Shown piece by piece: positions 46,448 to 56,246 of a stretch of DNA of 64,000 bases. This DNA is from Shewanella sp. AS1 (GTDB lineage: Bacteria; Pseudomonadota; Gammaproteobacteria; Enterobacterales; Shewanellaceae). Location of the stretch: assembly GCF_021412565.1 (NCBI RefSeq), contig NZ_JAKCLJ010000001.1, positions 558,001 through 622,000 on the forward strand, in the 5' to 3' direction. The translations under genes were made by a program, and so were the position numbers. Positions within the stretch are counted from its first letter, which is position 1. Each line of letters opens with the position of its first letter. The notes beneath the pieces are model-generated. The model did not search any database, had not been told where the DNA came from, and saw only the letters and a list, made by a program, of their open reading frames with translations.

Positions 46448-46843
46448 TTATGGCATTTGTTTATGGCATTGAGTCAGGGTCAGTGGCTCACTGACTTGGC
46501 CATTTTGATCTCGAATAACGCAACTATCTTTTATCAGCACCAACTCTAGCTGTATGGGGGACTCAGTGGTTCGTCCCATGATCATATTACCGCTGGCGTC
46601 CAGGTGTTGTGCTCGCTCAAGGGTTAACACACTCTCTTGAGTAAACGCCGAGCTTGCCAGGGTGATTTTTTTCATACCCAGAAGCTTGGCGATGACCTGT
46701 TGTAGTTCATTCAGAGCGGCTTGAGTCGGCTGATGGATCAGCGCAGGAACGGCTTTTTCCTCCTCATTGGCCTGCAGGGAGCAGCCGCAAAGGAGTAGCG
46801 TGATGGCCGTTAAACTCAGTGTAAATAAACGTGAATAAGTCAT
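46448..46843 (-). CDS. Small lipoprotein of unknown function
   Basis: 131 aa from ATG 46843; a GTG at 46849 overlapping the preceding stop is an alternative. Signal peptide with lipobox LLCGC, giving lipidation of the Cys in CSLQANEEE. The rest has a helical stretch (TQAALNELQQVIAKLLGMKK) and a C-terminal pair of cysteines (DSCVIRDQ, LTQCHKQ) that could form a disulfide. No family recognised. It directly follows the S41 peptidase gene (2-base gap or overlap), so they form an operon and may work together at the envelope. Confidence 0.75.
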   Translation of the reverse strand: MTYSRLFTLSLTAITLLLCGCSLQANEEEKAVPALIHQPTQAALNELQQVIAKLLGMKKITLASSAFTQESVLTLERAQHLDASGNMIMGRTTESPIQLELVLIKDSCVIRDQNGQVSEPLTLTQCHKQMP

Positions 46844-46845
46844 TA

Positions 46846-48411
46846 TCACTTGGCTCCTGGCTCAGTCAGAATACGGTTGTTAAACAGCTGGCTTTGCATC
46901 CGAAGATCTTCAAGCATAAAGCCCTTGTCGATAAATTGTGGCTTACTCGGCATTTTGGCAACCGATGTGGTTACTGCCGGGCAGGCATTATTGTCACGAT
47001 AGTAGAGGGCCGCTGATAATAAGCGCTCATTAGGGTCGCCTAAAGCGTGGCTATAATCGTCTGCAAGCTGGCAGCCTTGAAGTTCGCTCTCTAGTGTTGG
47101 GCTGAGACTTGGGACAAAACCATCTGAGTAATCACCAAAGCCTTTGTCATTCTCGCCTCTAAACTGCACGCTAAAGTAGGTTTCGCCGCAGTTTGGGGTT
47201 GGATAGAAGCCATAGGGTTTACCACAGGTTGTTGAGCCAAGCTGGATCACCTCGATATCGATCCCTTTTAAGCCGTTGATCAATGCCTCACTGGCTGAGC
47301 AGGTTGCGTCTGTAGTCAGCACGAAGAGGCGGCTTAACGCTAATGTCGGCAGGGTCTGTCCTGCGTCCAAAAGAGAGCTGTTAAAACCTAAGGTTTCATC
47401 ATAGAAAGGCGTAGGACGCAGGGTTTCGCCGGTGACAGGATTGGTATTGGGGTATTTATCATTAAAACTGCTGCGCTCAAAGGTGCGGTTATCGGTCGCT
47501 AGCGGTCCGGCAATCATGTAACCCAGTTGACCTGCCATGGCCAGAAGCCCACCGCCGTTGTAGCGCAGATCTAACACCAAATCGTTTATATTTTGATTTT
47601 TCAGTGCAGTGATCGCATCGAACAGGCCGCGTTCGGCCGTGGCGATATGGGAGTTAAACAGCAGATAACCGACATTGCCCGAGGCGGTGTTCAGAACTTG
47701 ACTGTTTGCTACCGGTGTGGAGACAATCGATTGGGCAGTGAGTGTGACATCCCTTGGGGTGCTTGCCCCAAAATCCAGCAGGGTGAATTGGGTCTGCTGC
47801 CCCAGGGTTGACGGAAACAGGCCGTTATTTAGGATAGCAATAGAGGCGCTGTCGTTGGCATCTTTAACACTGACGCCGTCAATGGTGGTGATAACCGCAC
47901 CGCGACCAATATTGGCGGTGTCGGCCGGTGAGTTGGGTTCAGTGAAAGTGATAGTGACTTTACGCTCGACATTGGCGCCTTGCTGAATATGGATCTTAAA
48001 TCCATAACCGACTGAGACACCCGATTGATTGAGTGCCTCCCACTCGCTGGTGGGCATAGAGAAATGGAATCTGTCTTTGGGGTTACCCGATGGCGACAGC
48101 TCCTCTGTTTTGAGCTGAGCAAAATATTCCAGCACACTGAAAGGGGCGGGATCGACATCGTCAATTTCGTCATACCATAAATAAGTATCGTTACTCCAGG
48201 AACGTAACCAGAGCTTCTCATTGAGTGCGTAGCTGGGGTTGCTCGCCATACACTGATTAGCAAGTTGCTTATAAGGTGTAAATTCACCCTGTACCCAGGC
48301 CACTTGATCGGCCCCTGAACCATTGTCTGAGTCTCCGCCGCCACTACAGGCGGTTAAGCTCGACAGGGCCAAAAGCATACCGGATAACAAAGAGGTGCGA
48401 AGTAACGTCAT
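46846..48411 (-). CDS. S41-family (C-terminal processing type) peptidase, lipoprotein
   Basis: 521 aa. Signal peptide with lipobox LTAC (lipidated Cys22) and a Gly/Asp/Ser linker. A PDZ-like domain (VGYGFKIHIQQGANVERKVTITF...PADTANIGRGAVITTIDGVSVKDAN) precedes the S41 core: LVLDLRYNGGGLL, catalytic Ser in TTDATCSASEALINGLKG and Lys/Gly in QLGSTTCGKPYGF. Anchored in the envelope, it would cut proteins at or near their C-termini. A short lipoprotein gene follows directly. Confidence 0.87.
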   Translation of the reverse strand: MTLLRTSLLSGMLLALSSLTACSGGGDSDNGSGADQVAWVQGEFTPYKQLANQCMASNPSYALNEKLWLRSWSNDTYLWYDEIDDVDPAPFSVLEYFAQLKTEELSPSGNPKDRFHFSMPTSEWEALNQSGVSVGYGFKIHIQQGANVERKVTITFTEPNSPADTANIGRGAVITTIDGVSVKDANDSASIAILNNGLFPSTLGQQTQFTLLDFGASTPRDVTLTAQSIVSTPVANSQVLNTASGNVGYLLFNSHIATAERGLFDAITALKNQNINDLVLDLRYNGGGLLAMAGQLGYMIAGPLATDNRTFERSSFNDKYPNTNPVTGETLRPTPFYDETLGFNSSLLDAGQTLPTLALSRLFVLTTDATCSASEALINGLKGIDIEVIQLGSTTCGKPYGFYPTPNCGETYFSVQFRGENDKGFGDYSDGFVPSLSPTLESELQGCQLADDYSHALGDPNERLLSAALYYRDNNACPAVTTSVAKMPSKPQFIDKGFMLEDLRMQSQLFNNRILTEPGAK

Positions 48412-48681
48412 AAAAAATCCTTATTTTGGAAAGCCGTTCACGCTTTCTTATTTGTAATAGTTTGATAAGAACAAATAGCGCACAATGAAGCTTGTTAAAT
48501 CACAAAAACAATTCTATAACAAAAGTTTACATCATGTCATCGCCTCGATTGACTCAGTTTGATTTTACTCTGTTTCTGCTATGGCTTATCACTGACAGAT
48601 TGTGTCATTATGTGGGGCAAATAGCTCTTTTTTCACAATTACTTACCTATTACTTAATTACTTAAGGATGTGCGAGTATTT

Positions 48682-49416
48682 ATGGCCTATTCATTTTTGG
48701 ATCTGATTTCGGTCAGCTGTTTTTTCGTCTGCTGGATCGGTTATGCAAAATTTGCCCGCAATAAGGCAAAAACCACTAACTGTATCGCTAAGTGTTTACA
48801 TCAGCACAGAATCCATTGGATGTACCAGTTGCTCAGTCGGGATGTGAGGGTATCGGAAGCGGCGCTGCTGGCGAATCTGGAGCGAAACATTAACTTCTTT
48901 GCCTCCACAACCATGCTGGTACTCGCCGGTGTGTTAACCCTGTTTGCGCAAGTTGAGCGCCTCGAAGAGGTGATAGCCTCGATTCCATTAACCGCGCCGC
49001 CAGTGCATCTGCTGATCCAATTAAAACTGGGTCTGCTGACTTTTATTTTTGTGATGGCCTTTTTCCACTTTACCTGGTCGATGCGCCAATATGGTTTTTT
49101 GAATGTGATGATAGGCGCAACGCCCATAGATAAAAGCAACCAGAACAAGGCACTGCAAGAATATGCTGCTCAAATGGCGATAGTGCAGGATCAGGCCGCC
49201 CACTCCTATAACTATGGCCTGCGTTCTTACTATTTCTCTATGGCGGTACTCTGCTGGTTTTTTCATCCTCTGCTGTTTATTGTTGCCAGCATTGTGGTGG
49301 TCTATACGCTTTATCGTCGGGAGTTTAAGTCCAAAGCTGTGATGGCCATTACTGCTGGAATGCAGATCCTAGATGAACAGAGACAGTTGCTTGAGCAAGG
49401 ACAAGTGCATGAGTAA
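48682..49416 (+). CDS. DUF599-family membrane protein
   Basis: 244 aa from ATG 48682; GTG 48670 is an in-frame alternative whose spacing to AAGGA is too short. Membrane segments: FLDLISVSCFFVCWIGYAKF, FFASTTMLVLAGVLTLFAQ, LKLGLLTFIFVMAFFHFTW and VLCWFFHPLLFIVASIVVVYTLY. The N-x-x-F pattern after ERNI and the F-x-W-S-M-R-Q-Y motif fit DUF599. Function is unknown. Confidence 0.82.
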   Translation: MAYSFLDLISVSCFFVCWIGYAKFARNKAKTTNCIAKCLHQHRIHWMYQLLSRDVRVSEAALLANLERNINFFASTTMLVLAGVLTLFAQVERLEEVIASIPLTAPPVHLLIQLKLGLLTFIFVMAFFHFTWSMRQYGFLNVMIGATPIDKSNQNKALQEYAAQMAIVQDQAAHSYNYGLRSYYFSMAVLCWFFHPLLFIVASIVVVYTLYRREFKSKAVMAITAGMQILDEQRQLLEQGQVHE

Positions 49417-49670
49417 AAATAGTTACATGAGCAATAGCGAACAAGAATAGGTGCATGAAAAAAGTCAGGCGCAATCTCACGCTTAATTTCAACTGAATTC
49501 TAAGCAGAGTCGTAGTCGTGACAAGGGCATCACGCAACATTTGAGCTATCTCCTTGAAATCAGTGGAAGGTGTCGAGTCAAGGGAAGTTGTCTGGTAAAG
49601 GGAAGCTTGGCAAATTCATTGATTAAGTCAAGCAGGGGCTCGAAGTAAAAAGCTGATGTTTGCTTCCTAC

Positions 49671-49697
49671 AAAAAACATTGAAAACAATGTTTTTTT
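49671..49697. terminator. Hairpin AAAAAACATTG / CAATGTTTTTT
   Basis: Perfect 11-base arms around AAAA; A- and T-runs make it a possible terminator on either strand, most likely for the DUF599 transcript. Confidence 0.65.
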
Positions 49698-49952
49698 GTT
49701 GTCAGTGAATGCCAGGATTAGCCTAGGACTACTCATTTGTATTTTTTTTAACCACAGCTTCTAGGGAAAGCGGTATAGCAAATAGATGAAAATCACAAAA
49801 TAACTTTTTATGCGCGATGATTAACTTTTTCGGCAATTATTTTCAGCTTCATTTCATAATTCGCTTTAGTTCAGCTTTTGCTGAATTATTTGTACCATTT
49901 TCAAGCTATTATCGTTATAAAACTACAATGTTAGCAAAATATTACATTTTCA

Positions 49953-49968
49953 GGTGACATCCATCACG
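49953..49968. promoter_or_regulatory. Crp-like site upstream of nqrA
   Basis: GGTGACATCCATCACG has the full GTGA-N6-TCAC core; the flanking T and A of TGTGA/TCACA are replaced by G. About 130 bases before nqrA. Confidence 0.4.
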
Positions 49969-50092
49969 TGGAAAGCGACTAAAACGTCATTTAGTTACAC
50001 TTTTGTGTCAGAATGTGATTTCAATACAAGTATTTTTATCGATCCTCAACTAAAATTGAACCTCCCTCACTTACGAATGGTTGATGTTTGCG

Positions 50093-51451
50093 ATGGCAGG
50101 TTTTTCAGACAAGATTAAAATAATCAAGAAGGGCTTAGATGTGCCTATTGCCGGTAAACCAAAGCAGGAGATAGGGGATGCCCCTCAGCCTGCGAGAGTG
50201 GCCTTACTCGGCGAAGAGTATGTGGGTTTAAAGCCGACACTGTTAGTTGAAGTAGGTGACCGAGTTAAGAAAGGTCAACCTTTGTTTGAAGATAAGAAAA
50301 CCCCTGGCGTACTCTTTACCGCCCCAGCAAGTGGTGTGGTGGTAGAGATAAATCGCGGTGAACGCCGGGTATTGCAATCTGTGGTGATTGAAATCGACGG
50401 TGAGGAGCAACTCAGCTTCGCGCGTTTCGATGATCTATCCCAGTTGAGCCGAGAGCTGGTTCAGCAAAATTTGGTGGACAGTGGTTTGTGGACCGCACTT
50501 CGAACGCGTCCTTTCTCTCGAGTTCCCGCCCTCGATAGCCAAGCATCGGCCATCTTCGTGAATGCCATGGACACTAACCCGCTGGCAGCCGACCCCCGTA
50601 TTATTATTGCCGAGCAGCCTGAAGCCTTCGCTGCCGGTTTGCAAATTCTTAGTTACCTAACATCGCAAGTGCATCTGTGTCACGACGACGGTGAGGCCTT
50701 GCCCGGTAGTGAGCTTGCTCATGTGAAGAGTCACCGTTTTGCCGGTGTGCATCCTGCAGGGCTTGTCGGTACCCATATTCACTTTATTCACTGCGCCAGT
50801 GTTGAGCGCCCCGTTTGGCATCTTGGCTATCAGGATGTGATCGCCTTTGGCAAGCTGTTTCAAAGCGGTGAACTCTATACAGGCAGAGTGGTTTCCCTTG
50901 CGGGCCCGACCGTATTGAATCCTCGCCTGCTGCGTACCCAACTCGGTGCTCAGTTAAGCGACCTGGTTAAAGGTGAGCTGCAAGCTGTGGATAATCGTGT
51001 GGTTTCCGGCTCTATTTTGTCCGGTCACACAGCCGAAGGGGCCCATGATTTCTTAGGCCGCTTCCATCAGCAGATCTCTGTGCTTCAAGAAGATTCCCAT
51101 CATGAGCTTCTGCCTTGGGTTCGCGGTGGCGGCGATAAGTTCTCTATCACCCGCGCGGTAACGTCAGCTTTTGGTTCGACTAAACGTCTATTTAACTTCA
51201 CCACCCATACGGGTGGGGCTCATCGCGCCATGATGGCCTTTGGTCAATTAGATAGAGTCATGCCACTGGATATCCTACCGACCCTGTTGGTGCGTGATTT
51301 AGTGGTGCGCGACACAGACGAAGCGCAGCTGCTTGGTGCCTTGGAGTTAGATGAAGAAGATTTGGCTTTGTGCACCTTCGTTTGTCCCGGCAAATATGAC
51401 TTCGGACAAGAGCTGCGGATCTGCCTAGATATTATTGAGAGGGAAGGTTAA
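50093..51451 (+). CDS. nqrA: Na+-translocating NADH:quinone reductase subunit A
   Basis: 452 aa from ATG 50093 (in-frame ATG 50084 and TTG 50081 lie just upstream). Peripheral subunit of the Na+-NQR complex, which oxidises NADH, reduces ubiquinone and pumps Na+. Family core [38 protein letters not shown] and [17 protein letters not shown]-terminal [12 protein letters not shown]. First gene of nqrABCDEF; its stop overlaps the nqrB ATG (TAATG). Confidence 0.96.
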   Translation: MAGFSDKIKIIKKGLDVPIAGKPKQEIGDAPQPARVALLGEEYVGLKPTLLVEVGDRVKKGQPLFEDKKTPGVLFTAPASGVVVEINRGERRVLQSVVIEIDGEEQLSFARFDDLSQLSRELVQQNLVDSGLWTALRTRPFSRVPALDSQASAIFVNAMDTNPLAADPRIIIAEQPEAFAAGLQILSYLTSQVHLCHDDGEALPGSELAHVKSHRFAGVHPAGLVGTHIHFIHCASVERPVWHLGYQDVIAFGKLFQSGELYTGRVVSLAGPTVLNPRLLRTQLGAQLSDLVKGELQAVDNRVVSGSILSGHTAEGAHDFLGRFHQQISVLQEDSHHELLPWVRGGGDKFSITRAVTSAFGSTKRLFNFTTHTGGAHRAMMAFGQLDRVMPLDILPTLLVRDLVVRDTDEAQLLGALELDEEDLALCTFVCPGKYDFGQELRICLDIIEREG

Positions 51452-52662
51452 TGAGTAAGCCAAGCAAAAAGCCTGATGTTCAACATGACTACTATGCCCA
51501 TGGTGAGTCGATGCGCGGCTATTTCCGCTCTCTCCTTTATGCCTTTGGCCGCAGCACTAAGGGTAAAGTGCATGTACGTGATGCCATCGATGTAAAACGT
51601 ACTATGACCCTCGTGGGTTTATGTTTGCTGCCCGCCATTCTATTTGGCGTGTACAACATAGGCCTGCAGGCACAGATTGCGGTTGCAGCGGGTTTAACCA
51701 CCCCAGATACCTGGCAGCTGGCACTGTTTAATGCCTTAGCGGGTGGCCTCAATGAGCAGAGCGGCTTTATCGGTCTGTTCGGTTATGGCCTGAGCTTCTT
51801 CCTGCCCGTCTACCTGACAGCACTGCTGGTATGTCTGTTCTGGGAAGTGGTCTTTGCCCGCGTTCGAGGACAGGAGCTACATGAAGGTTTCTTCGTAACC
51901 GCGCTTCTATTCAGTCTTATCTTGCCGATATCGACGCCCCTGTGGGTGGTTGCCTTAGGTATTACCTTCGGCGTGATCATGGCAAAAGAGGTGTTTGGCG
52001 GCATGGGTTATAACTTCCTTAACCCCGCGCTGGCTGGTTACGCCTTTATCTATTTCGCCTATCCAACCAAGGTGGCTGAGATCTCACAGTTTGTCGCTGT
52101 CGATGGTTTCTCTGGTGCGACGACCTTGATGCAAACGGCGGCCGGTAAGCTGAGCTTCGCCGACCAGAGCTGGTATCAGGTCTTTGGCGATCCAAACTGG
52201 TGGAACAGCTTTTACGGCTTTACGGTTGGCTCGATTGCCGAGACCAGCACATTAGCGATTCTTATCGGTGGTCTGCTTCTGCTGGTGACTCGTCTGGCGG
52301 ACTGGCGCATCGTTGCCGGTGTGATGCTGGGGATGGTGTTGACTGCTGTACTCTTTAACTACCTGGGCGGGTCGAAAAACAACATGGCAGGCATGCCTTG
52401 GACCTGGCATCTGGTTACCGGTGGTTTTGCCCTAGGTATGATGTTTATGGCCACAGATCCTGTGACCACTTCCTACACACGTCAGGGTAAGTTTATCTAT
52501 GGTCTGCTAATTGGTTTCATGACTGTTCTCATCCGGGTACTGAACCTGAAGATGCCAGAGGGGATCATGCTGGCCATCTTGTTCGCTAACTTATGGGCGC
52601 CACTATTTGACTATATTGTTGCCCGAACCAACATCAAGCGGAGGTTAAAGCGCAATGCGTAA
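51451..52662 (+). CDS. nqrB: Na+-translocating NADH:quinone reductase subunit B
   Basis: 403 aa membrane subunit with about ten helices, forming the Na+ channel and binding riboflavin and covalent FMN. The FMN-linked threonine is Thr224 in DGFSGATTL. Other marks: MTLVGLCLLPAILFGVYNIG and FMATDPVTTSYTRQGKFIYG. Overlaps nqrA by one base. A 110-base gap then separates it from nqrC, larger than the usual tight spacing, and contains a small ORF. Confidence 0.97.
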   Translation: MSKPSKKPDVQHDYYAHGESMRGYFRSLLYAFGRSTKGKVHVRDAIDVKRTMTLVGLCLLPAILFGVYNIGLQAQIAVAAGLTTPDTWQLALFNALAGGLNEQSGFIGLFGYGLSFFLPVYLTALLVCLFWEVVFARVRGQELHEGFFVTALLFSLILPISTPLWVVALGITFGVIMAKEVFGGMGYNFLNPALAGYAFIYFAYPTKVAEISQFVAVDGFSGATTLMQTAAGKLSFADQSWYQVFGDPNWWNSFYGFTVGSIAETSTLAILIGGLLLLVTRLADWRIVAGVMLGMVLTAVLFNYLGGSKNNMAGMPWTWHLVTGGFALGMMFMATDPVTTSYTRQGKFIYGLLIGFMTVLIRVLNLKMPEGIMLAILFANLWAPLFDYIVARTNIKRRLKRNA

Positions 52663-52783
52663 TATCACTAAGCCGATGTTGCAGTTTCATACTGTGAAGG
52701 TGTCGATGATGCAGCCTTGTTATTTCGACGTTCCAGCCGTATTGAGTGCGTTGACAGGGGAGAGAAAAGCGAATGGCATTTAA
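52655..52783 (+). CDS. Possible 42-residue ORF between nqrB and nqrC
   Basis: ATG 52655 overlaps the last codons of nqrB, and the stop TAA (52781-52783) lies inside the first codons of nqrC, so the frame fills the whole gap and could couple translation of the two genes. The peptide (MRNITKPMLQFHTVKVSM...) is not hydrophobic and I recognise no family. GGAGG lies at 52640-52644, a workable ribosome-binding site. It may be a real small protein, a translation-coupling device, or chance. Confidence 0.3.
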   Translation: MRNITKPMLQFHTVKVSMMQPCYFDVPAVLSALTGERKANGI

Positions 52784-53540
52784 GAAAGACAGCATAGTGG
52801 GAACCATGATTTTCACTATTATTCTCTGCTTATCCTGCTCCTTTATGATCACGGGTACCGCCGAGATCTTAAAAGAGCGTAAGTTGGCGAAAAAGCGCGA
52901 TGAATTAAAGCGTAATGTATTAATAGCGGCCGATGTTGAGCTTGCTGGCCAAGATTTCCGCCAGGTGTTCGACGCCTCTGTGACTCCCATCTTAGTGGAG
53001 CTGGACACAGGTAAAGTCGATACCAGTACCAATGCCTTGGATTTTGACGACCGCATGGCGGCAATTAATCCAGAAACTTCGATGAAACCGAAAAAAGATA
53101 CTGCGAAAATCAAAACTCGCGCCAATGTGGCTCGTGTCTTTAAGGTGTTCGATGAGCAAGGCCAGTTGCATGCCGTTGTGATGCCTATCTATGGTAAGGG
53201 CCTATGGTCGATGATCTACGGTTTTGTGGCACTTAAACCCGATTACAACACAATAGAAAATGTCGTCTTCTACGAGCATGGCGAAACCCCGGGTATCGGT
53301 GATTTTATCGAAGATCCTGAGTGGACCAATAAGCTCAAGGGTAAGCAGCTGTTCGATGAAAACGGTCATGTGAAGTTTAAGATTGTGAAAGGTGGCGCTA
53401 AGCCCGGCGATCTACATGGTGTGGACGCGGTGAGCGGCGCAACCATGACAGGCCGAGGTGTACAGCGTGCCATTGAATTCTGGTTCGGCAACGAAGGCTT
53501 CGAAACCTTCCTGCAAAAGCTAAAAGCATCGGAGGTGTAA
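52773..53540 (+). CDS. nqrC: Na+-translocating NADH:quinone reductase subunit C
   Basis: 255 aa. One N-terminal membrane span ([20 protein letters not shown]) and a periplasmic FMN domain with the covalent FMN threonine Thr224 in [13 protein letters not shown]. Also [26 protein letters not shown]. Shuttles electrons inside Na+-NQR. GGGGAG lies upstream of ATG 52773. nqrD begins one base after the stop. Confidence 0.96.
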   Translation: MAFKKDSIVGTMIFTIILCLSCSFMITGTAEILKERKLAKKRDELKRNVLIAADVELAGQDFRQVFDASVTPILVELDTGKVDTSTNALDFDDRMAAINPETSMKPKKDTAKIKTRANVARVFKVFDEQGQLHAVVMPIYGKGLWSMIYGFVALKPDYNTIENVVFYEHGETPGIGDFIEDPEWTNKLKGKQLFDENGHVKFKIVKGGAKPGDLHGVDAVSGATMTGRGVQRAIEFWFGNEGFETFLQKLKASEV

Positions 53541-53541
53541 G

Positions 53542-54165
53542 ATGAGTAAAAGTATGACTTCAACTCGGGATATTTTAACTACACCTATCTTTGCCAATAA
53601 CCCAGTGGCGATGCAGGTATTGGGTGTCTGTTCTGCCCTGGCAGTAAGTAATTCGATGCAAACGGCCCTGGTGATGACCCTAGCCGTGACCTTTGTGTTG
53701 CTGTTCTCGAACCTGTTTATCTCGCTGATCCGTAACTTTATCCCTAACAGCGTGCGAATTATTGCCCAGATGACGGTTATCGCATCCTTGGTAATAGTGG
53801 TGGACATGATACTGCAGGATGTGGCCTATGAACTGTCGCGTCAGCTGTCGGTATTCGTTGGGCTTATCATCACCAACTGTATCATCATGGGCCGCGCCGA
53901 AGCTTATGCGATGAAGATGCCGCCGCATCTGGCCGTGGTCGATGCCCTGGGTAATGCCATGGGATACGGTTTTGTGCTGTTGAGTGTGGCCTTTGTGCGT
54001 GAACTGTTTGGCAGTGGCTCACTGTTCGGACACAGCCTTCTCACAACAGTGGAAAATGGCGGTTGGTACCTTGGCAATGAGATGTTCAAACTGGCTCCCA
54101 GTGCCTTTTTCTTGATTGGTTTGTTGATCTGGGCCATGAACGTGATCCAGCGTAAGCGGGGGTAA
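53542..54165 (+). CDS. nqrD: Na+-translocating NADH:quinone reductase subunit D
   Basis: 207 aa, six membrane helices. Cys30 ([13 protein letters not shown]) and the Cys in [16 protein letters not shown] are the conserved residues that, with NqrE, hold an intramembrane iron centre. Homologous to RnfE. Other motif: [27 protein letters not shown] ends the nqrC frame and serves as its ribosome-binding site. Confidence 0.97.
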   Translation: MSKSMTSTRDILTTPIFANNPVAMQVLGVCSALAVSNSMQTALVMTLAVTFVLLFSNLFISLIRNFIPNSVRIIAQMTVIASLVIVVDMILQDVAYELSRQLSVFVGLIITNCIIMGRAEAYAMKMPPHLAVVDALGNAMGYGFVLLSVAFVRELFGSGSLFGHSLLTTVENGGWYLGNEMFKLAPSAFFLIGLLIWAMNVIQRKRG

Positions 54166-54174
54166 GCAGGGAAT

Positions 54175-54783
54175 ATGGAACACTATCTTAATCTTTTAAT
54201 TCAGGCTGTCTTCATCGACAACATGGCGCTCTCTTTCTTCCTTGGCATGTGTACTTTCCTTGCCGTCTCGAAGAAGGTGTCGACCTCCTTTGGTTTAGGT
54301 ATCGCCGTTATCGTGGTGATGACACTTGCGGTGCCTGTGAACCAGTTAATCTACTCCAATGTATTGGCGCCTGGCGCGTTGGCCTGGGCGGGTTATCCTG
54401 AACTGGATCTTAGCTACCTGCAGCTGATCACCTTTATCGGTGTGATTGCAGCTTTGGTGCAGATCTTAGAGATGTTTTTGGATAAATATATCCCCAGTCT
54501 CTACCAGACCTTAGGGATCTTCCTGCCGCTCTTGACGGTAAACTGCGCCATCTTCGCCGGGGTGATCTTCATGGCTAACCGTGATTACAACCTGACTGAG
54601 TCTGTGGTATTTGCTGCCGGTTCCGGTCTGGGTTGGGCTATGGCTATCGTTCTGCTGGCGGGTCTGCGTGAGCGGATGAAGTTCCATGCCATCCCAGAAG
54701 GGTTACAGGGGATAGGCATCACCTTTATCACTACGGGCCTGATGGCATTAGGCTTTATGTCTTTCTCTGGAATTTCGTTTTAA
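54175..54783 (+). CDS. nqrE: Na+-translocating NADH:quinone reductase subunit E
   Basis: 202 aa, six membrane helices, homologous to RnfA and paralogous to NqrD. Conserved Cys26 in [15 protein letters not shown] and Cys in [12 protein letters not shown] form the iron site with NqrD. Nine bases after nqrD; 51 bases before nqrF. Confidence 0.97.
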   Translation: MEHYLNLLIQAVFIDNMALSFFLGMCTFLAVSKKVSTSFGLGIAVIVVMTLAVPVNQLIYSNVLAPGALAWAGYPELDLSYLQLITFIGVIAALVQILEMFLDKYIPSLYQTLGIFLPLLTVNCAIFAGVIFMANRDYNLTESVVFAAGSGLGWAMAIVLLAGLRERMKFHAIPEGLQGIGITFITTGLMALGFMSFSGISF

Positions 54784-54834
54784 GTGGTGAGTTTGCCCAC
54801 TTAAATCAAATGCATTAACGAAAAGGGTTATTAG

Positions 54835-56052
54835 ATGGAAATGGCAATAGGCATAGGCATGTTCACTCTGGTAGTGTGCTTGCTGGTAATGGTGATTCTG
54901 TTTGCGAAAAGCAAGCTGGTCATCAATGGCGACGTCAGTATTCGCATCAATGATGATGACGAAAAGAGTATTACCACAGCGGCAGGGGATAAGCTGTTAG
55001 GCGCGCTTGCGGGTAAAAACATCTTTGTACCATCGGCCTGTGGCGGCGGCGGTACCTGCGGTCAGTGCCGGGTGAAAGTGCTCTCCGGCGGCGGCGATAT
55101 TCTGCCCACAGAGCGTGACCATATCAATAAGAAAGAGGCCAAAGAAGGTTGTCGTCTGGCCTGTCAGGTGGCGGTGAAAACCGACATGGAACTTGAGCTT
55201 GAAGAGGAGATCTTCGGGGTTAAGAAGTGGCAGTGTGAGGTGATCTCAAACAATAACCAGGCCACCTTTATCAAAGAGTTTTTGTTGAAACTGCCAGAGG
55301 GCGAGGACGTTAAGTTTAAGGCCGGCGGTTATATTCAGATTGAAGCACCGGCCCATGAGGTCAAATACAGTGATTTCGATATTCCAACAGAATACCGAGA
55401 TGACTGGGAAAAATTTGGCTTGTTCGACTTAGTTTCGACCGTGAAGGAAGATGTGCTGCGCGCCTATTCGATGGCGAACTATCCCGATGAGAAGGGGCGC
55501 ATCATGCTGAACGTGCGTATCGCGACGCCGCCAGCCGCTGGGCTGCCACCGGGTAAGATGTCCTCTTATATCTTCAGCCTGAAAGCCGGCGATAAGGTTA
55601 CCATCTCGGGTCCCTTTGGTGAGTTCTTCGTTAAAGATACCGATGCTGAGATGGTATTCATCGGTGGTGGTGCGGGCATGGCGCCGATGCGCTCGCACAT
55701 CTTTAACCAGCTTAAATCGGAAAAAACCAAGCGTAAAATGACCTTCTGGTATGGTGCCCGTTCACGCCGTGAGATCTTCTATCAGGATGATTTCGACACC
55801 TTGGCCCAAGAGAATGAGAACTTCGAGTGGCATGTGGCGCTGTCGGATCCACTGCCTGATGATAACTGGGATGGTTATACCGGCTTTATCCATAACGTGC
55901 TTTATGAGAACTACTTGAAAAACCATAAAGCGCCAGAGGATTGCGAGTTCTACATGTGTGGCCCACCAGTGATGAACTCATCTGTGATCGATATGCTCAA
56001 GAGCCTAGGGGTCGAAGATGAGAATATCCTGCTCGATGACTTTGGCGGTTAA
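54835..56052 (+). CDS. nqrF: Na+-translocating NADH:quinone reductase subunit F
   Basis: 405 aa. NADH-oxidising subunit. N-terminal anchor ([21 protein letters not shown]), a 2Fe-2S ferredoxin domain with Cys69, 75, 78 and 110 ([15 protein letters not shown]), then FAD- and NAD-binding domains: RAYSMANYP (FAD), [12 protein letters not shown] and [12 protein letters not shown] (NADH), ending in LDDFGG. Electrons pass NADH to FAD to 2Fe-2S to the membrane flavins. Last gene of the operon, followed by a terminator. Confidence 0.97.
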   Translation: MEMAIGIGMFTLVVCLLVMVILFAKSKLVINGDVSIRINDDDEKSITTAAGDKLLGALAGKNIFVPSACGGGGTCGQCRVKVLSGGGDILPTERDHINKKEAKEGCRLACQVAVKTDMELELEEEIFGVKKWQCEVISNNNQATFIKEFLLKLPEGEDVKFKAGGYIQIEAPAHEVKYSDFDIPTEYRDDWEKFGLFDLVSTVKEDVLRAYSMANYPDEKGRIMLNVRIATPPAAGLPPGKMSSYIFSLKAGDKVTISGPFGEFFVKDTDAEMVFIGGGAGMAPMRSHIFNQLKSEKTKRKMTFWYGARSRREIFYQDDFDTLAQENENFEWHVALSDPLPDDNWDGYTGFIHNVLYENYLKNHKAPEDCEFYMCGPPVMNSSVIDMLKSLGVEDENILLDDFGG

Positions 56053-56098
56053 TGTCAGCCTTTGTTAAAGGCGATAGACAACAGTGAGTCCTGAGGAT

Positions 56099-56126
56099 AA
56101 AACGCAGCCAATTGGCTGCGTTTTTT
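56099..56126 (+). terminator. Terminator after nqrF
   Basis: AAAACGCAGCCA / TGGCTGCGTTTTTT hairpin with an AT loop. Confidence 0.9.
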
Positions 56127-56246
56127 ATGGAGCAAGAGATATTATTTTTCCGGCTTTAGCTGAGATTACTATTCTTGCGGCAAACTGTTACAGTTTATCC
56201 TTTCTGCTTATCCCTGCTAATCGGGTGTTTTCTGTTGAGTATTCGA

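Larger units (their letters stand above)
49417..50092. other. 676-base intergenic region upstream of the nqr operon
   Basis: Contains a bidirectional terminator-like hairpin (49671-49697), an 18-base sequence (49827-49844) shared exactly with the region upstream of sigma-E small RNA 2, a Crp-like site (49953-49968), and AT-rich sequence (49860-49950) likely to hold the nqr promoter. No ORF or RNA gene could be supported. Confidence 0.55.

Noticed and set aside
49671..49870. Possible fourth member of the small RNA family before nqrA
   Set aside because: It shares the 18-mer and has a terminator-like hairpin, but lacks the TCTGA box at 16 bases from a GAACTA, the TTCATCAT seed and the CTAGCGC loop.
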